Shown: positions 41,501-49,531, counted from the first letter of the stretch. The stretch is DNA of 64,000 nucleotides from Branchiostoma floridae (GCF_000003815.2 NC_049989.1:21525888-21589887), one strand, 5' to 3'. Notes: a model not told the origin generated them from the letters alone. A program made the numbers and translations.

Positions 41501-42585
41501 GGCCCATTTTAGTCGCGGCGGGGAGCGGACTAGTCTGTGTGACACAAACTCTGCTGTCCAGGGCTGAAGTAACTGGCCCCTCCACACAGAGGAGGCCTGC
41601 AGATGTTGGGCAGGCTGCTATAAGCGAGATTTAATCAGGCTAGGAGCGGGCTGGCTTCCAGCGGCAGACTTCCCGGCCTCGCGCCGGGGTTAGTGGCGTC
41701 TGACACCACCTGCAGGTTGTTAACGATCTATCCCGGAACAATCCATCAGCCTCCAGGGGGGATGCCACAAGTAATTAACGCTAGTCCGCGCGTGAAATTC
41801 ATTCCCCTCCCCCTCCAGATAGTGGATCAGTCTACCCGAGGAAAGTTCCGCGGGAGATAATTGAGACATCGTCCGCCTGACACGGCTGTATGTAAGCAGC
41901 ACTGCCGCACTGATGGACGCGCGCCGTGTATGTTTGGTTATGGAATCTACCGAAAATAAACGGACAGGAGCTAGTTAGTGACAGGGCAGGGAGCTTCCCT
42001 AGGGTTTAAACAATGAGCCCCGTTCTACGTGTCTCTGATTATTTACCCATAGCTAACCCCAGCGGGAGAGGAAGTCCCTTTTAATCCCCCACCCCAGGAT
42101 TATAGCGGACCCTCCCCGGCGCTCACTCCGTGACACGGACCCCGGGTCAAGGTTTCACCTTCACGCGAACAGGCAGAGCTGTATCTACATGTGGCCGTGT
42201 CATATACACTCCTGCGATCATACTTACAGACACATGTGCATAACACAGACACATGATATCATGCCTGAAATCCTGAGCAAAAGACGTAAAATTATACCTG
42301 CTAAGACATGCTAAAACATTGGAGGCTGTATGTATATACACGCATGGTCATGTTATACACACTCGTGCGTACGTATGACATCATACCTTCTGACACTTTG
42401 TGTATAACATAGAAACGTGATATCATGCCTGAAAACCTGGCGCGTAAGACAAAAAAGATGTGACACAAGAGCTGTCTACCACTCAAAACTCACGACTATA
42501 ACATGTCCAGAACCGAGATATCTACATCGGAAGTTTCAATGGACTTTATCGTAAAATGTCTGTTTTAAGTCTAATCATTTCCTGA

Positions 42586-42629
<44 letters not shown>

Positions 42630-45600
42630 ACGCACACACACACAGACACTCACACACACACAGAGACGAACCCACACACGTACACACACACACACACACT
42701 CACACGCACAGACAAACACAACACACACATATACACACATACTTCCCTCTCTCTCTCACACACACAAACATACAAACTACGTATACCCAACACATAACCA
42801 TCTTGACGAATGTAAGTAAAAGACGTGACTTACCTTCTGGCCCGTCCTTGGTGTCTATCTTGTTCTGCTTGAGCTGCAGGCGGGAGATCTCCGCTGACTG
42901 GTTGGACACCACGCCGCGCAGCTGCACGTTCTCCTCCGTCAGGCGGCCCAGCTCCTCCTTCTGCTGACCCAGCGTGTCCTCCAGGTTCTGCCGCCGGTCC
43001 ACCTGTACAGGTGCGCGCCAACAGGTGTGAACAGTCACGTATGGACTACCTGTCCACCTGTACAGGTACGTGCCAACAGGTGTACACCAACATACTGCCA
43101 GGTGTTGATATATGGGTTACCTATGCACCTGTACACCAGCATACTGCCAGGTGTTGATATATGGGTTACCTATGCACCTGTACACCAACACACTGCCAGG
43201 TGTTGATATATGGGTTACCTATGCACCTGTATACCAACATACTGCCAGGTGTTAATATATGGGTTACCTATGCACCTGTGCACCAACATACTGCCAGGTG
43301 TTGATATATGGGTTACCTATGCACCTGTACACCAACATACTACCAGGTGTTGTGACATCTGATTCATGTAATACACAAAGTTTTGCCCGTTGACTAAGAA
43401 ATGAGAAGTTCCAGTTTACCTCCTCCTGCAGTTCCCTCTGCAGGTCCTCCGCCTGGCTGGTGAGTTTCTTCTCCAGATCGTCCAGTCTCTTCAGCAGGGC
43501 GGCGAGGTCGGGGCTGGGGGTCAGGCCGGGCTGGGGGGTGGGGTAGTCCGGGCGGGGGGTCACCCCGGGGGCGGGGGTGGGGATGGCAGTCACGGGGCGG
43601 CCATACTCGTCTGTCGTCACGACCACTCTCTGTGTGACAGGGCGGCCGGACTCGTCTGTCACGGGCCTGCCGGACGCGTCAGTGACGGCGACGACTCTCT
43701 GCGTCACTGGCTGGCCTGACGCGTCTGTGACGGGCCTGCCTGACGCGTCGGTAACGGCGACGACTCTCTGCGTGACAGGGCGGCCGGACTCGTCGGTGAC
43801 GGGCTGCCCGGACTCGTCTGTCACCGTCAGGACTTGCCCGTCCGTGGTGACGATCGCCAACTGCGTTACGGGCCGGCCCGACTCGTCTGTCACCGGGCGG
43901 CCTGACGCGTCGGTCACGGCGATCACGCGCTGGGTCACCGGGCGGCCAGACTCGTCGGTGACGGGCTGACCTGACGCGTCCGTCACCACGGACACTCTCT
44001 GGGTCACGGGCCGGCCGAACTGGTCGGTAACGGGCTGTCCTGACGCGTCGGTCACGGGGATGACCGCCTCGGGTCTCGGCTGGGTGACGGGGCGGCCGTA
44101 CTGGTCGGTCACGGGCTGGCCGTACTGGTCTGTGACGGGGATGCCCTCCGGAACTGCCGGCACTCTCTGGGTCACCGGGCGGCCGTACTCATCCGTGGTC
44201 AGGATCACTCGGTCTGTCACCACGGATGGCGCATCTGTGGGTCCTGGGAGGAGGGGGGGGGGGGGGTAGATGAGAAGGTCACCAACATTAGTCACACAGA
44301 AGGAGGTCACTCAGCAAACAAAGAGACAAAATTCATATCCATACATTTCCATTCAGACATCTATACATTAGTCACACAGAAGGAGGTCTACTCTCTGTAG
44401 GCCTGACAGAGGTTACCCGTGTAACATGAGAAGATGAATGAACGTGCCTGCGGTTGATTGGGCAGATCAGGTTACTGGTGTCACCTCGTTTGGCCCTGGA
44501 CTGAATGTGTTAGCTTCTGTCGTTGTCTTTACCTGTCCGCATATGTCGTGTAACAAACAATGCAGTCTTAAACACCTTTGTCCTCCTATATTCACCTGGC
44601 ACCTATTCTATATTTCAAGTCTTCTTATACCTTTTCAGTTGAGGCAAAGACATAGAAACAATGCTGCTGAAGGTACGAGGGATAATCACTAAGTTCTGAG
44701 CCCCACAAAGAATGGTGTACGACTCGAATAGTATCAATCATCACCACCTTTCGAATTATCGTGCTCACTACTTTCTAGTCGACGTCATTTTAAAAATCAG
44801 TAGATAAGAGGCAAGACAAACAAGAGTGAACTGTGATCAGAGCGGAGGGTTGAGTTTTTCATGCCGTAAAATTTTCAAAGACATCGTATTTTAGCTAGAA
44901 AGAAGTGGGTATCTGACTTTCAGGTAAGCACGTTGACTTGCACACCACAAGTCGTAGCTCAATTGTTTTTCTACTCTCTCACCTAGAATTATCGGGTGTC
45001 GCTGCAAGGTCATGATCATAATGATTTGAAATTAGGTGGTAATTGATATTGATAGAAGACATGTACATAATTATGGCCCGAAACTTGAGTTTAGACTTTC
45101 TGATACTTATGACCTCATCCTGCAAAAGTGGTCATTGCTGGAGATAGAAGGGTCATTCTGTGAGCAAGGTCGACGGATATTGACCGAAAATTTAGAGGGG
45201 TAAGTCCCTATAGTTTAATTCAGTGCTGGAAGTAAAGTGTTAGCATTTTTCTATATTGAGTTTAGCTTGTAGACAGAACATGTTTAAGTAGACTGTACAA
45301 AGTGATCTGCCTTACCTGGGACAATCTCGGGACCAGGCGCCTTGGTGGCCTCCTCTATCTTTGTCATCAGTTCCACCGCAGCGTCGGTGACCGCCTCAGC
45401 GTCCGGCCCGGTGACGGCCTTGATGGCGGCTGTAGTCGCCCGCGGCTCCTCGATCATAGCGGTGGTGATGGCCCTCAGCACGTCGGTGACGCCGATTTGG
45501 TCACCTGGCGCTGTGGTGGGACGGACACCTGGCAGCCTGGTTACCAGGGCGTCGATCTCTTCTGTTGTGACGTCCGGAATGCCCGGGATTGCTTCCAGGA

Positions 45601-48600
45601 TGGGCCTGCCGGAGGCGTCGGTCACTGGGCGACCAAAGGCGTCTGTTACGGGGCGGAATCCAGGTGCGGCTTCGGTCACGGGTCTTCCGGACGCGTCTGT
45701 GACCGGGCGGCCGAACGCGTCTGTGACGGGGCGGACTCCGGGTGCAAGTCCGTCTGGACCAGGTGTGGCGAACTCGTCAGGTGCCAGCGTGACTCCTGGC
45801 GCGAGCTGGGTGACGGGGCGGCCATACTGGTCGGTGACGGGTCTGCCGGACGCGTCTGTTACCGGGATAACTCCAGGTGCGAGCGGGCCGACTCTCTCAG
45901 TCACGGGGCGGCCGGACTCGTCAGTCACGGGGCGGCCGGACGCGTCAGTTACCGCACGGAATTGCGGAGCTGTCACCGGTCGGCCAGAGGCATCGGTCAC
46001 AGGTCTTCCTGAGGCGTCGGTCACGACTCCAGGGGCCACTTCCGTCACAACTCTGCCGGACTCGTCAGTCACAGGGTTGCCGTCCGCGTCGGTTACTGTG
46101 CGGAATAGTGAAGGTGCTTCGGTCACTGGTCTGCCGGAAGCGTCGGTTATAGGTCTTCCTGAGGCGTCGGTCACGACTCCAGGGGCTACTTCTGTGACAG
46201 GGTTACCGGACGCGTCAGTCACAGGGTTGCCAAAAGCGTCAGTTACCGTACGATATGGTGAAGGCGCTTCGGTCACCGGTCTGCCGGAAGCGTCGGTCAC
46301 TGGTCTTCCGGAGGCGTCCGTTACGACACCAGGTGCCACTTCTGTTACAGGGTTTCCGTACTCGTCAGTCACAGGGTTGCCGGAGGCGTCGGTTACTGTA
46401 CGGTATGGCGAAGGTGCTTCCGTCACTGGTCTGCCCGAAGCGTCGGTTACAGGTCTTCCTGACGCGTCGGTTACGACTCCAGGTGCAACTTCTGTGACGG
46501 GATTTCCGTATTCGTCGGTCACAGGGTTTCCAGAGGCGTCGGTTACTGTACGGTACGGTGAAGGTGCCTCGGTGACCGGTCTGCCAGAAGCGTCGGTCAC
46601 TGGTCTTCCTGAGGCGTCGGTCACGACTCCTGGGGCAACTTCTGTGACGGGATTTCCGGAGGCGTCGGTCACAGGGTTGCCGAAAGCGTCGGTTACCGTG
46701 CGGTATGGTGAAGGCGCTTCCGTCACCGGTCTGCCGGAAGCGTCGGTCACAGGACGGCCCGACGCGTCGGTCACGACTCCAGGGGCTACCTCGGTCACCA
46801 GTCTGCCAAGTTCATCGGTCACAGGGTTTCCGGAGGCGTCGGTTACGGCACGGACTCCTGGAACCGCCTCCGTAACCGGTCTACCGGACTCGTCTGTCAC
46901 AGGGTTTCCGAAGGCGTCGGTCACCGTGCGGAATACAGGAGCTGCAGCGGTCACTGGTCTGCCGGAAGCGTCGGTTACAGGTCTTCCTGAGGCGTCGGTT
47001 ACGACTCCTGGGGCCACTTCTGTGACGGGGTTTCCGTACTCGTCAGTCACAGGGTTGCCGGAGGCGTCGGTTACTGTACGGTATGGGGAAGGCGCTTCTG
47101 TCACTGGTCTGCCGGAGGCGTCGGTTACAGGTCTTCCTGACGCGTCGGTTACGACTCCAGGGGCCACCTCGGTCACCAGTCTGCCAAGTTCATCGGTGAC
47201 AGGGTTACCGGAAGCGTCTGTAACCGCACGGACACCGGGAACAGCTTCAGTGACGGGTTGGCCGGACGCGTCTGTAACAGGGTTTCCGAAGGCGTCGGTC
47301 ACCGCACGGTATACAGGGGCGGCAGCGGTCACCGGTCTGCCGGAGGCGTCGGTGACAGGACGGCCCGACGCGTCGGTTACGACTCCAGGGGCCACTTCGG
47401 TCACTGGTCTTCCGGACTCGTCGGTCACAGGGTTGCCGTCCGCGTCGGTTACTGTGCGGAATAGTGAAGGTGCTTCGGTTACTGGCCTGCCGGAAGCGTC
47501 GGTTACAGGACGGCCCGACGCGTCGGTCACAACTCCAGGTATCGCCTCGGTGACGGGTCGGCCGGACGCGTCTGTCACAGGGTTGCCGAAGGCGTCGGTT
47601 ACGGCACGAACACCGGGAACCGCCTCGGTAACGGGACGGCCGGACTCGTCAGTTACAGGGTTACCGGAGGCGTCGGTCACAGGGCGGAACACAGGTGCAA
47701 TTTCTCCTGGAGCAGGTGTGACTCCAGGTGCGATCTCTGCAGGTGCGATCTGCGTGACGGGCCGGCCGTACTCGTCCGTCACCGCTCGGCCGGAGGCGTC
47801 GGTCACAGCGATAACTCTGCCGTCCGGCACTCCAGGTGCAACTGCTCCGGGACCAGCTGTGACCCCAGGTCCCACAGGTGCCACTCCTGGAGCAGGTGTG
47901 ACGCCAGGTGCGATCACCCCGGGAACGCCAGGCCCAGGTGTAGCGAACTCCTCGCCAGTGATGGCTTGAATGGCCTTCAGTGTTGTGGCGATGCCCTCAA
48001 GTTCAGCCCTTTCAGTCGTCAGGCCTTCCACGATCTCAGCCGGAGGCGCCTTGGTGGGTTCTAGCCTATCCAGCTCTTCCGTGACCTTGGCGATCTCCCG
48101 CGTGGTGACCTCCAGCAGCGCCGTTACCGTGCCAACCGGCGGGAGTTCCGGACCAGGCGTGCCGGGAGCTTTAATGTCCGGTGCTATCCCAGCATCTCTC
48201 TCCAGACTGCCCAACCTGTCCTGCTGCTCGGCAAGTTGCGCGTTCAGACGTTCGCAGCACTGCTCCAGTTCCCTAATCTTATCCTCCATGGCGTCAATGT
48301 CGGCCACCCGGAGCCCCTGTTCGTCCACCTGGATCAGCAGCTGGGCCAGCCGCTTGCGCTCCTCCTTCAGCTGCGCGCCCAGCCCGGCCACGTACTCCCG
48401 CTGCCCCTCCAGCGTGGTGGGGACCTCCGCCAGGTCCTCAGCGCTGGGCTCCACGGGCTCCGAGAGGGACGGCTCCGGTCTACCGTTAACGGCCACGCCT
48501 ACGCCTGGCCTCGACAACAGCCCATCTGGTCCATAACCATTACCATTCCCATTGCCATTTCCATCAACCTTTTTCAATAATGTGTCCAGCCTCTCGATTT

Positions 48601-49531
48601 CGGTGGTCTGGTTAGCGACCTGAAGTTGCAGCTGTGTGCGAAGTAGGCGTTCCTCTTCTAAATCTGCCGCGAGTTGTTTGGCCTGGGTAGTGACCTCGAC
48701 TTCCAGACTTAGCTTCAGTTTCTGTGTCGTTACTTGCTGCATCATCACAGCGCTGGTCAGGTTCGCAAACCGACCCTCTAAGTCCTGGCAACACTGAGAG
48801 CCGTCAGCGGCAGCCTCACCGGCTTCTATTTCGTCGCGTTCTGCCAACATTCCATTGACTTTGTCCTGAATGGAGGCCGCCTGAGAAGCTATGGTCTGAT
48901 CTATGACGGCTGTGTAGTTCGTTAGTTGTGCAAACATTTGTAACCGCTGCTGCTGCTCTCTACCGACCAAGTTTTGAAGTCCACTAACCTCGTTTGACAG
49001 GCGCCCGTCCAGCTCGGCGATCTTCCGACTGTTCTCGAGGATCCCGGCTTGCAGGTCTCCGTTCTTTTCCGCCATGGCCGTCTTCATCTCCGACTCGCGC
49101 AATTCCGCCCCGATCATGGCAGTGTCTATTTTCCCCGTCATGTTGGCAACGTTAGCGGCAAGGTTGGCCCGTTCAAGCTGCTCCTCCAGAACACGCGTTT
49201 CCAATTGTGCGACCTGGTCGCAGCAGCGGTTGATGGTATCCTCGTTGTCGGTGAGCCGCTCCATCCCCTCGGCCAGCTCGGACTGGAGCCGCGCGGCGAG
49301 CGCCTGGAGCTCTCCGGTCACGTTCTGCAGGCCGGGCGGCGCGGCGCAGGAGGACGAGATGGCGTCCGCCGCCGTTATTCTGAAGGTGTAGGTGCAGGAA
49401 TCGTCATGCTCGTCCCTCCGTACTCTCTTCACGACGTGCCCGCGACTGCGGCCGGTACGCAGGGCCGGACCGCCTTCCAACAACACGGCGTGAACCAGGA
49501 GAACAAACACAGTCAAAGTCACCCCAGACAT
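16027..49531 (-). CDS. Secreted angiopoietin-like protein with VTD repeats and a fibrinogen-related domain
   Basis: Seven exons (49531-45316, 44243-43420, 43002-42834, 35299-35168, 32419-32265, 30992-30854, 16220-16027) join in phase with GT-AG borders into 1942 residues. Order: signal peptide (1-23); basic stretch with R-V-R-R (36-39), a furin-type site; C-T-Y-T-F (46-50) like the angiopoietin N terminus; coiled coils (about 65-330 and 380-540) with N-glycosylation sequons; V-T-D-x-x-G-x-P repeats (about 570-1310 and 1415-1650); coiled coil (about 1660-1735); fibrinogen-related domain (about 1738-1942) of the CNTNAP/neurexin-IV kind (C-A-D-W, F-E-I-Y-C-D-M, G-W-W, Y-W-G-G, C-N-C-D, G-D-T-G, G-P-L-R-C). 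I infer a secreted, oligomeric ligand or matrix protein. Start chosen for the signal peptide, a favourable A at -3 and a TATA box upstream. Plain angiopoietins are about 500 residues; the repeats are the difference. Confidence 0.85.
16720..16815. repeat. Degenerate GAAAGATCACT repeat (intron 6)
   Basis: Seven or eight loose copies of a ~12-base word (GAAAGATCACT, GAAAGATTGCT, AAAAGATGGCT). Non-coding. Confidence 0.55.
16821..17737. other. Intron 6 sequence, nothing recognised
   Basis: No exon of the enclosing gene is expected here, since flanking exons join in phase without it. No repeat or RNA gene is recognised. Confidence 0.4.
17738..17960 (+). mobile_element. tRNA-derived SINE, family A (degenerate)
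   Basis: A tRNA-like head (GTGGCACGATGGTCTATGG, GGTTCTGGGTCAGAATCC) and the CCCTTTTGCTCGTTAAGGCA body match the family with copies at 32448 and 59948, here more worn. Confidence 0.5.
17961..19714. other. Intron 6 sequence, little recognised
   Basis: A tRNA-like B-box word (GAGTTCGAGTCCCAG near 19092) suggests an old SINE around 19020-19140. Otherwise there is no gene and no clear repeat. Confidence 0.35.
19715..20715. repeat. ~26-bp minisatellite, interrupted by an assembly gap
   Basis: More than 30 copies of CAACAAGGCCCCCATCCCCACTGTCT-like units lie on both sides of the N run. The period is not a multiple of three, so it gives overlapping spurious frames rich in P, S and Q (up to 445 codons through the gap). 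The gap itself is probably unresolved repeat. Confidence 0.92.
20315..20601. other. Assembly gap (287 N)
   Basis: The run of N lies inside the 26-bp minisatellite, so true array length is unknown. Confidence 0.99.
21108..21330 (-). mobile_element. MITE of the TAGTCTCTACCAG family
   Basis: The ends TTAGTCTCTACC and TAGAGACTAA are inverted, and TAAAGA abuts both ends (21102-21107, 21331-21336) as a likely target duplication. The interior (TTTGGCC.A, GGACAAAT, TGCAAAACTGACTGAAAT) matches 58327-58551 and 60682-60895 in opposite orientation. 223 bp, non-coding. Confidence 0.8.
21337..22573. other. Intron 6 sequence, nothing recognised
   Basis: GC-richer between 21400 and 21560. No exon, repeat or RNA gene can be supported. 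Confidence 0.4.
22574..22673. other. Assembly gap (100 N)
   Basis: Exactly 100 N, the usual placeholder for a gap of unknown size. Confidence 0.99.
23595..23835 (+). mobile_element. Interspersed element with hammerhead-like motif, copy 2
   Basis: Same family as 5405-5745. CTGACGG at 23754-23760, then AGATAG (23762-23767) pairs perfectly with CTATCT (23774-23779), followed by GAAAC (23780-23784) and the TCCAGTTGCTT word. The stem sequence differs from copy 1 while pairing is kept. Confidence 0.5.
23840..26360. other. Intron 6 sequence with one short CT repeat
   Basis: (CT)n lies at 24070-24100. A minus-strand frame at 25420-25704 (95 codons, ending in a GGAG|gtatgt donor-like word) looks somewhat protein-like but matches no family I recognise and has no good acceptor. 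I leave it uncalled. Confidence 0.35.
26361..26450. repeat. Degenerate GCCCGGATGT repeat
   Basis: Four copies of a ~20-base word, GCCCGGATGTRCAC/CCAAAAGT. Non-coding. Confidence 0.6.
26650..27062. repeat. Two short tandem repeats
   Basis: GGTTACACCAAC-type words repeat at 26680-26760. A 21-base unit GGACACCAAAGAGGCGTAAAG repeats about five times at 26955-27055. Confidence 0.75.
27700..28210. repeat. Old direct duplication, ~230-bp period
   Basis: GTCAAGAGAT.. followed by CTACAT..TAAT.TGTA, then GCGTGG and AGCTCA.TCAGA.CAAT, appear in the same order at about 27859-27970 and 28068-28205. The copies have diverged strongly. (CA)n lies at 28165-28180. Confidence 0.5.
28499..28527. repeat. (AGT)n microsatellite
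   Basis: About eight AGT units plus interrupted ones. Confidence 0.9.
28826..29290. repeat. Direct duplication, ~265-bp period
   Basis: CTTGTTGCCCTGGCTACAAT, CGACATGCACGCATGCT, GAGCTAGAG.AATTTCC and GGTAATATGAACCTGT occur in the same order at about 28863-29030 and 29126-29250. Neither half is coding. Confidence 0.8.
29386..29549. mobile_element. Foldback element
   Basis: AATCTGTTCGGCAGCCAAG on the left is repeated in inverse on the right (CTTGGCTGCCGAACAGATT), extended by partly paired CCGGC ends. About 165 bp, non-coding. Confidence 0.7.
29550..30853. other. Intron 6 end, nothing recognised
   Basis: No exon or repeat can be supported between the foldback element and exon 6. Confidence 0.4.
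30854..30992 (-). CDS. Exon 6: fibrinogen-related domain, G-W-W / Y-W-G-G part
   Basis: 139 nt, phase 0 to phase 1, acceptor ccgttctag and donor CAAG|gtgggt. It encodes [23 protein letters not shown] and C-A-C-G, strongly CNTNAP-like. Confidence 0.9.
31917..32103. mobile_element. 187-bp near-perfect palindrome, MITE
   Basis: The left arm TAGTCTCTACCAGACTTCGG.. and the right arm are reverse complements over about 48 bases with one or two mismatches. The inner halves (GAGTAAGCCGGCCAGAG, AATATAGCCGGCTAG) also pair, leaving a small loop. The ends match the TAGTCTCTACCAG family, but the interior is different. Confidence 0.9.
32265..32419 (-). CDS. Exon 5: fibrinogen-related domain, middle
   Basis: 155 nt, phase 1 to phase 0, acceptor cctccccag and donor CGG|gtaagt. 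It encodes [10 protein letters not shown] and [11 protein letters not shown] with S-S-S-C-E-Q-Y. This matches the W-T-V-I-x-H and S-M-x-Q-L-x-x-L..C-E-Q part of CNTNAP-type domains, with V in place of the usual W. Confidence 0.88.
32448..32650 (+). mobile_element. tRNA-derived SINE, family A
   Basis: Head with CGTGGCTTAACGGATCC and B-box-like GGGTTCAAATC, body ACCGATCTTGTGCCCTTGGG and CACGACTTTCCTCA, tail GAAGAAGAAGAAGG. A good copy in intron 4. Confidence 0.75.
32651..33399. other. Intron 4 sequence, nothing recognised
   Basis: AT-rich, without repeat or coding signal. Confidence 0.4.
33400..33780. promoter_or_regulatory. CpG-rich block in intron 4
   Basis: GC-rich with many CpG, and a direct duplication of about 45 bases (GGGTCAGGAACGTGTTC then CCTTCCCGGGACGGCG) at about 33637 and 33679. 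It could be an alternative promoter or just a GC-rich repeat. No product is recognised. Confidence 0.25.
33785..34092. repeat. ~60-bp minisatellite, five copies
   Basis: Units with TGCTCAAATACACAATTCATATTTCAACGGCACAGAGATGCC (given here as two joined words of the unit) and CTTTCTCTCTC. The last copies are the most alike. The overlapping open frames follow the repeat only. Confidence 0.85.
34900..35010 (+). mobile_element. Interspersed element with hammerhead-like motif, copy 3
   Basis: CTGACGA at 34918-34924, an imperfect stem, GAAAC at 34945-34949, then CCGTTTCC and ATCCAGTTGCTTCAGTAAC as in copies 1 and 2. Only the right part is clear. Confidence 0.5.
35168..35299 (-). CDS. Exon 4: start of fibrinogen-related domain
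   Basis: 132 nt, phase 1 to phase 1, acceptor tttccccag and donor CACAG|gtgaga. It encodes [23 protein letters not shown] and F-E-I-Y-C-D-M. These are the opening cysteine and Y-x-L-x-P-D / Y-C-D-M signature of fibrinogen-related domains. Confidence 0.88.
35439..35545. repeat. (CA)n microsatellite
   Basis: Nearly continuous CA repeats with GTGTA and GACA interruptions, next to the exon 4 partial copy. Confidence 0.92.
35546..35602 (-). pseudogene. Partial copy of the acceptor edge of exon 4
   Basis: On the minus strand, atttcctcag is followed by a near copy of the first 30 bases of exon 4 (M-P-T-C-A-D-W-K-R), then runs straight into (GT)n. The acceptor is intact. The true exon lies 250 bases further along the transcript. 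Confidence 0.85.
36041..36222. mobile_element. MITE of the TAGTCTCTACCAG family
   Basis: It begins CTAGTCTCTACCAGACTGAC and ends TGGTGGAGGCTAATAG, with paired inner words (TTTGCCAGGGGAG / CTCCCCTGGCCAA). Non-coding. Its right arm resembles the unit of the minisatellite at 36530. Confidence 0.65.
36530..37515. repeat. ~46-bp minisatellite, about 21 copies
   Basis: The unit is CCTAGCCCCCACCAGACC, TTGCTACATGTACAGGGG, TACGGATTGT. A longer form with AGAATTCCG occurs at the left end and at the right border. The right border continues as GCAAAAAGTGCAATAATTGGCCAGG, i.e. the arm of a TAGTCTCTACCAG-family element, so the array probably grew inside a MITE arm. Regular direct repeats with no unique spacers. 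Confidence 0.92.
37516..39386. other. Intron 3 sequence, possible regulatory DNA
   Basis: No exon is recognised. The stretch 37960-38130 contains CCTGATTAATTGG and GTGATTAAACG, homeodomain-type words, in a non-repetitive context. A run of G lies at 38810-38831. Role unknown. Confidence 0.3.
39387..39560. mobile_element. MITE of the AATCTCCAAGCAGAT family
   Basis: CTAATCTCCAAGCAGAT at the left and ATCTGCTTGGAGATTAG at the right are perfect inverted ends, with inner TAGCATAAGATAGTA / TACTATCTTATGCCA also paired. Single ends of the family lie at 6162, 51464, 56862, 58142 and 58738. Confidence 0.85.
39561..40591. other. Intron 3 sequence, nothing recognised
   Basis: GC-rich around 39900-40000. 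No gene or repeat can be supported. Confidence 0.4.
40592..41229. other. Assembly gap (638 N)
   Basis: Run of N in intron 3. A small extra exon of the gene could be hidden here, but the flanking exons already join in phase. Confidence 0.99.
41345..41420 (+). repeat. Interspersed repeat fragment (family with 4745)
   Basis: Shares AGTAGTCCAACAGCCTTTT and CAGTGGGTTGTTATCCACTG with 4750-4830. Confidence 0.6.
41530..41643 (+). mobile_element. Short MITE, CTAG ends, copy 1
   Basis: It starts CTAGTCTGTGT and ends GCGAGATTTAATCAGGCTAG. GAGCGG stands on both sides. The same 115-bp element lies in reverse at 62894-63012. Confidence 0.8.
41644..42590. other. Intron 3 sequence
   Basis: A loose direct duplication (ATCATGCCTGAAA, GACATGCTAAAAC / GACAAAAAAG words) lies at 42180-42460. 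No gene is recognised. Confidence 0.4.
42591..42772. repeat. (CA)n microsatellite
   Basis: CA repeats with GA and CG interruptions, about 60 bases from the donor of exon 3. Confidence 0.9.
42834..43002 (-). CDS. Exon 3: coiled coil
   Basis: 169 nt, phase 0 to phase 1, donor AAG|gtaagt. It encodes [12 protein letters not shown] and [12 protein letters not shown]. The latter echoes N-Q-T-T-E-I-E-R-L in exon 1 and N/D-Q-T-x-E/R-I/L-x-x-L in vertebrate angiopoietin coiled coils. The acceptor (acctgtacag) is itself the seed of the minisatellite just upstream in the transcript direction. Confidence 0.85.
43003..43352. repeat. ~49-bp minisatellite in intron 2, derived from the exon 3 acceptor
   Basis: About seven units of CACCTGTACACCAACATACTGCC, AGGTGTTGATATATGGG, TTACCTATG. 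The units nearest the exon (43003 and 43050) share TCCACCTGTACAGGT and GCCAACAGGTGT, i.e. the real acceptor plus its first exon bases. Confidence 0.85.
43420..44243 (-). CDS. Exon 2: eight more VTD modules and start of coiled coil
   Basis: 824 nt, phase 1 to phase 0, acceptor cctcccag and donor GAG|gtaaac. It encodes modules of the slightly different kind [16 protein letters not shown], then a P-rich hinge and [16 protein letters not shown] heptads. The Q at module ends, against E in exon 1, suggests the two blocks have been homogenised separately. Confidence 0.88.
44244..45315 (-). other. Intron 1, nothing recognised
   Basis: About 1.07 kb with a poly-pyrimidine tract (minus strand) next to the exon 2 acceptor. 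A duplicated TTAGTCACACAGAAGGAGGTC lies at 44289 and 44369. No other feature. Confidence 0.5.
45316..49531 (-). CDS. Exon 1: signal peptide, coiled coils, 28 VTD modules
   Basis: One 4216-nt exon encodes 1405 residues and ends in phase 1 at donor CCCAG|gtaag. After the signal peptide and R-V-R-R site come heptad-like segments ([17 protein letters not shown]), an N-G-N-G linker near residue 332 and C-C pairs that could form inter-chain disulphides. A P/G/A/T-rich stretch follows. Then 28 double modules of the kind [19 protein letters not shown] are joined by A-P-S-P-Y-R-T, A-P-G-V or V-P-G-V-R-A linkers. A T/E-rich tail follows. No intron interrupts the repeat. Confidence 0.9.

Noticed and set aside
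45342-47969. 875-codon open frame on the plus strand opposite the VTD repeats
   Set aside because: It mirrors the 33-base periodic coding repeat on the minus strand; no stops arise because the repeat unit has none in that frame. It has no signal peptide, domain or own promoter signal.
43264-49531. Dehydrin-like Y-segment (D-E-Y-G-N-P) or collagen
   Set aside because: The D-E-Y-G-N-P words are one variant of the V-T-D-x-x-G-x-P unit and lack the other dehydrin segments; there is no G-x-y triplet periodicity, so it is not collagen.
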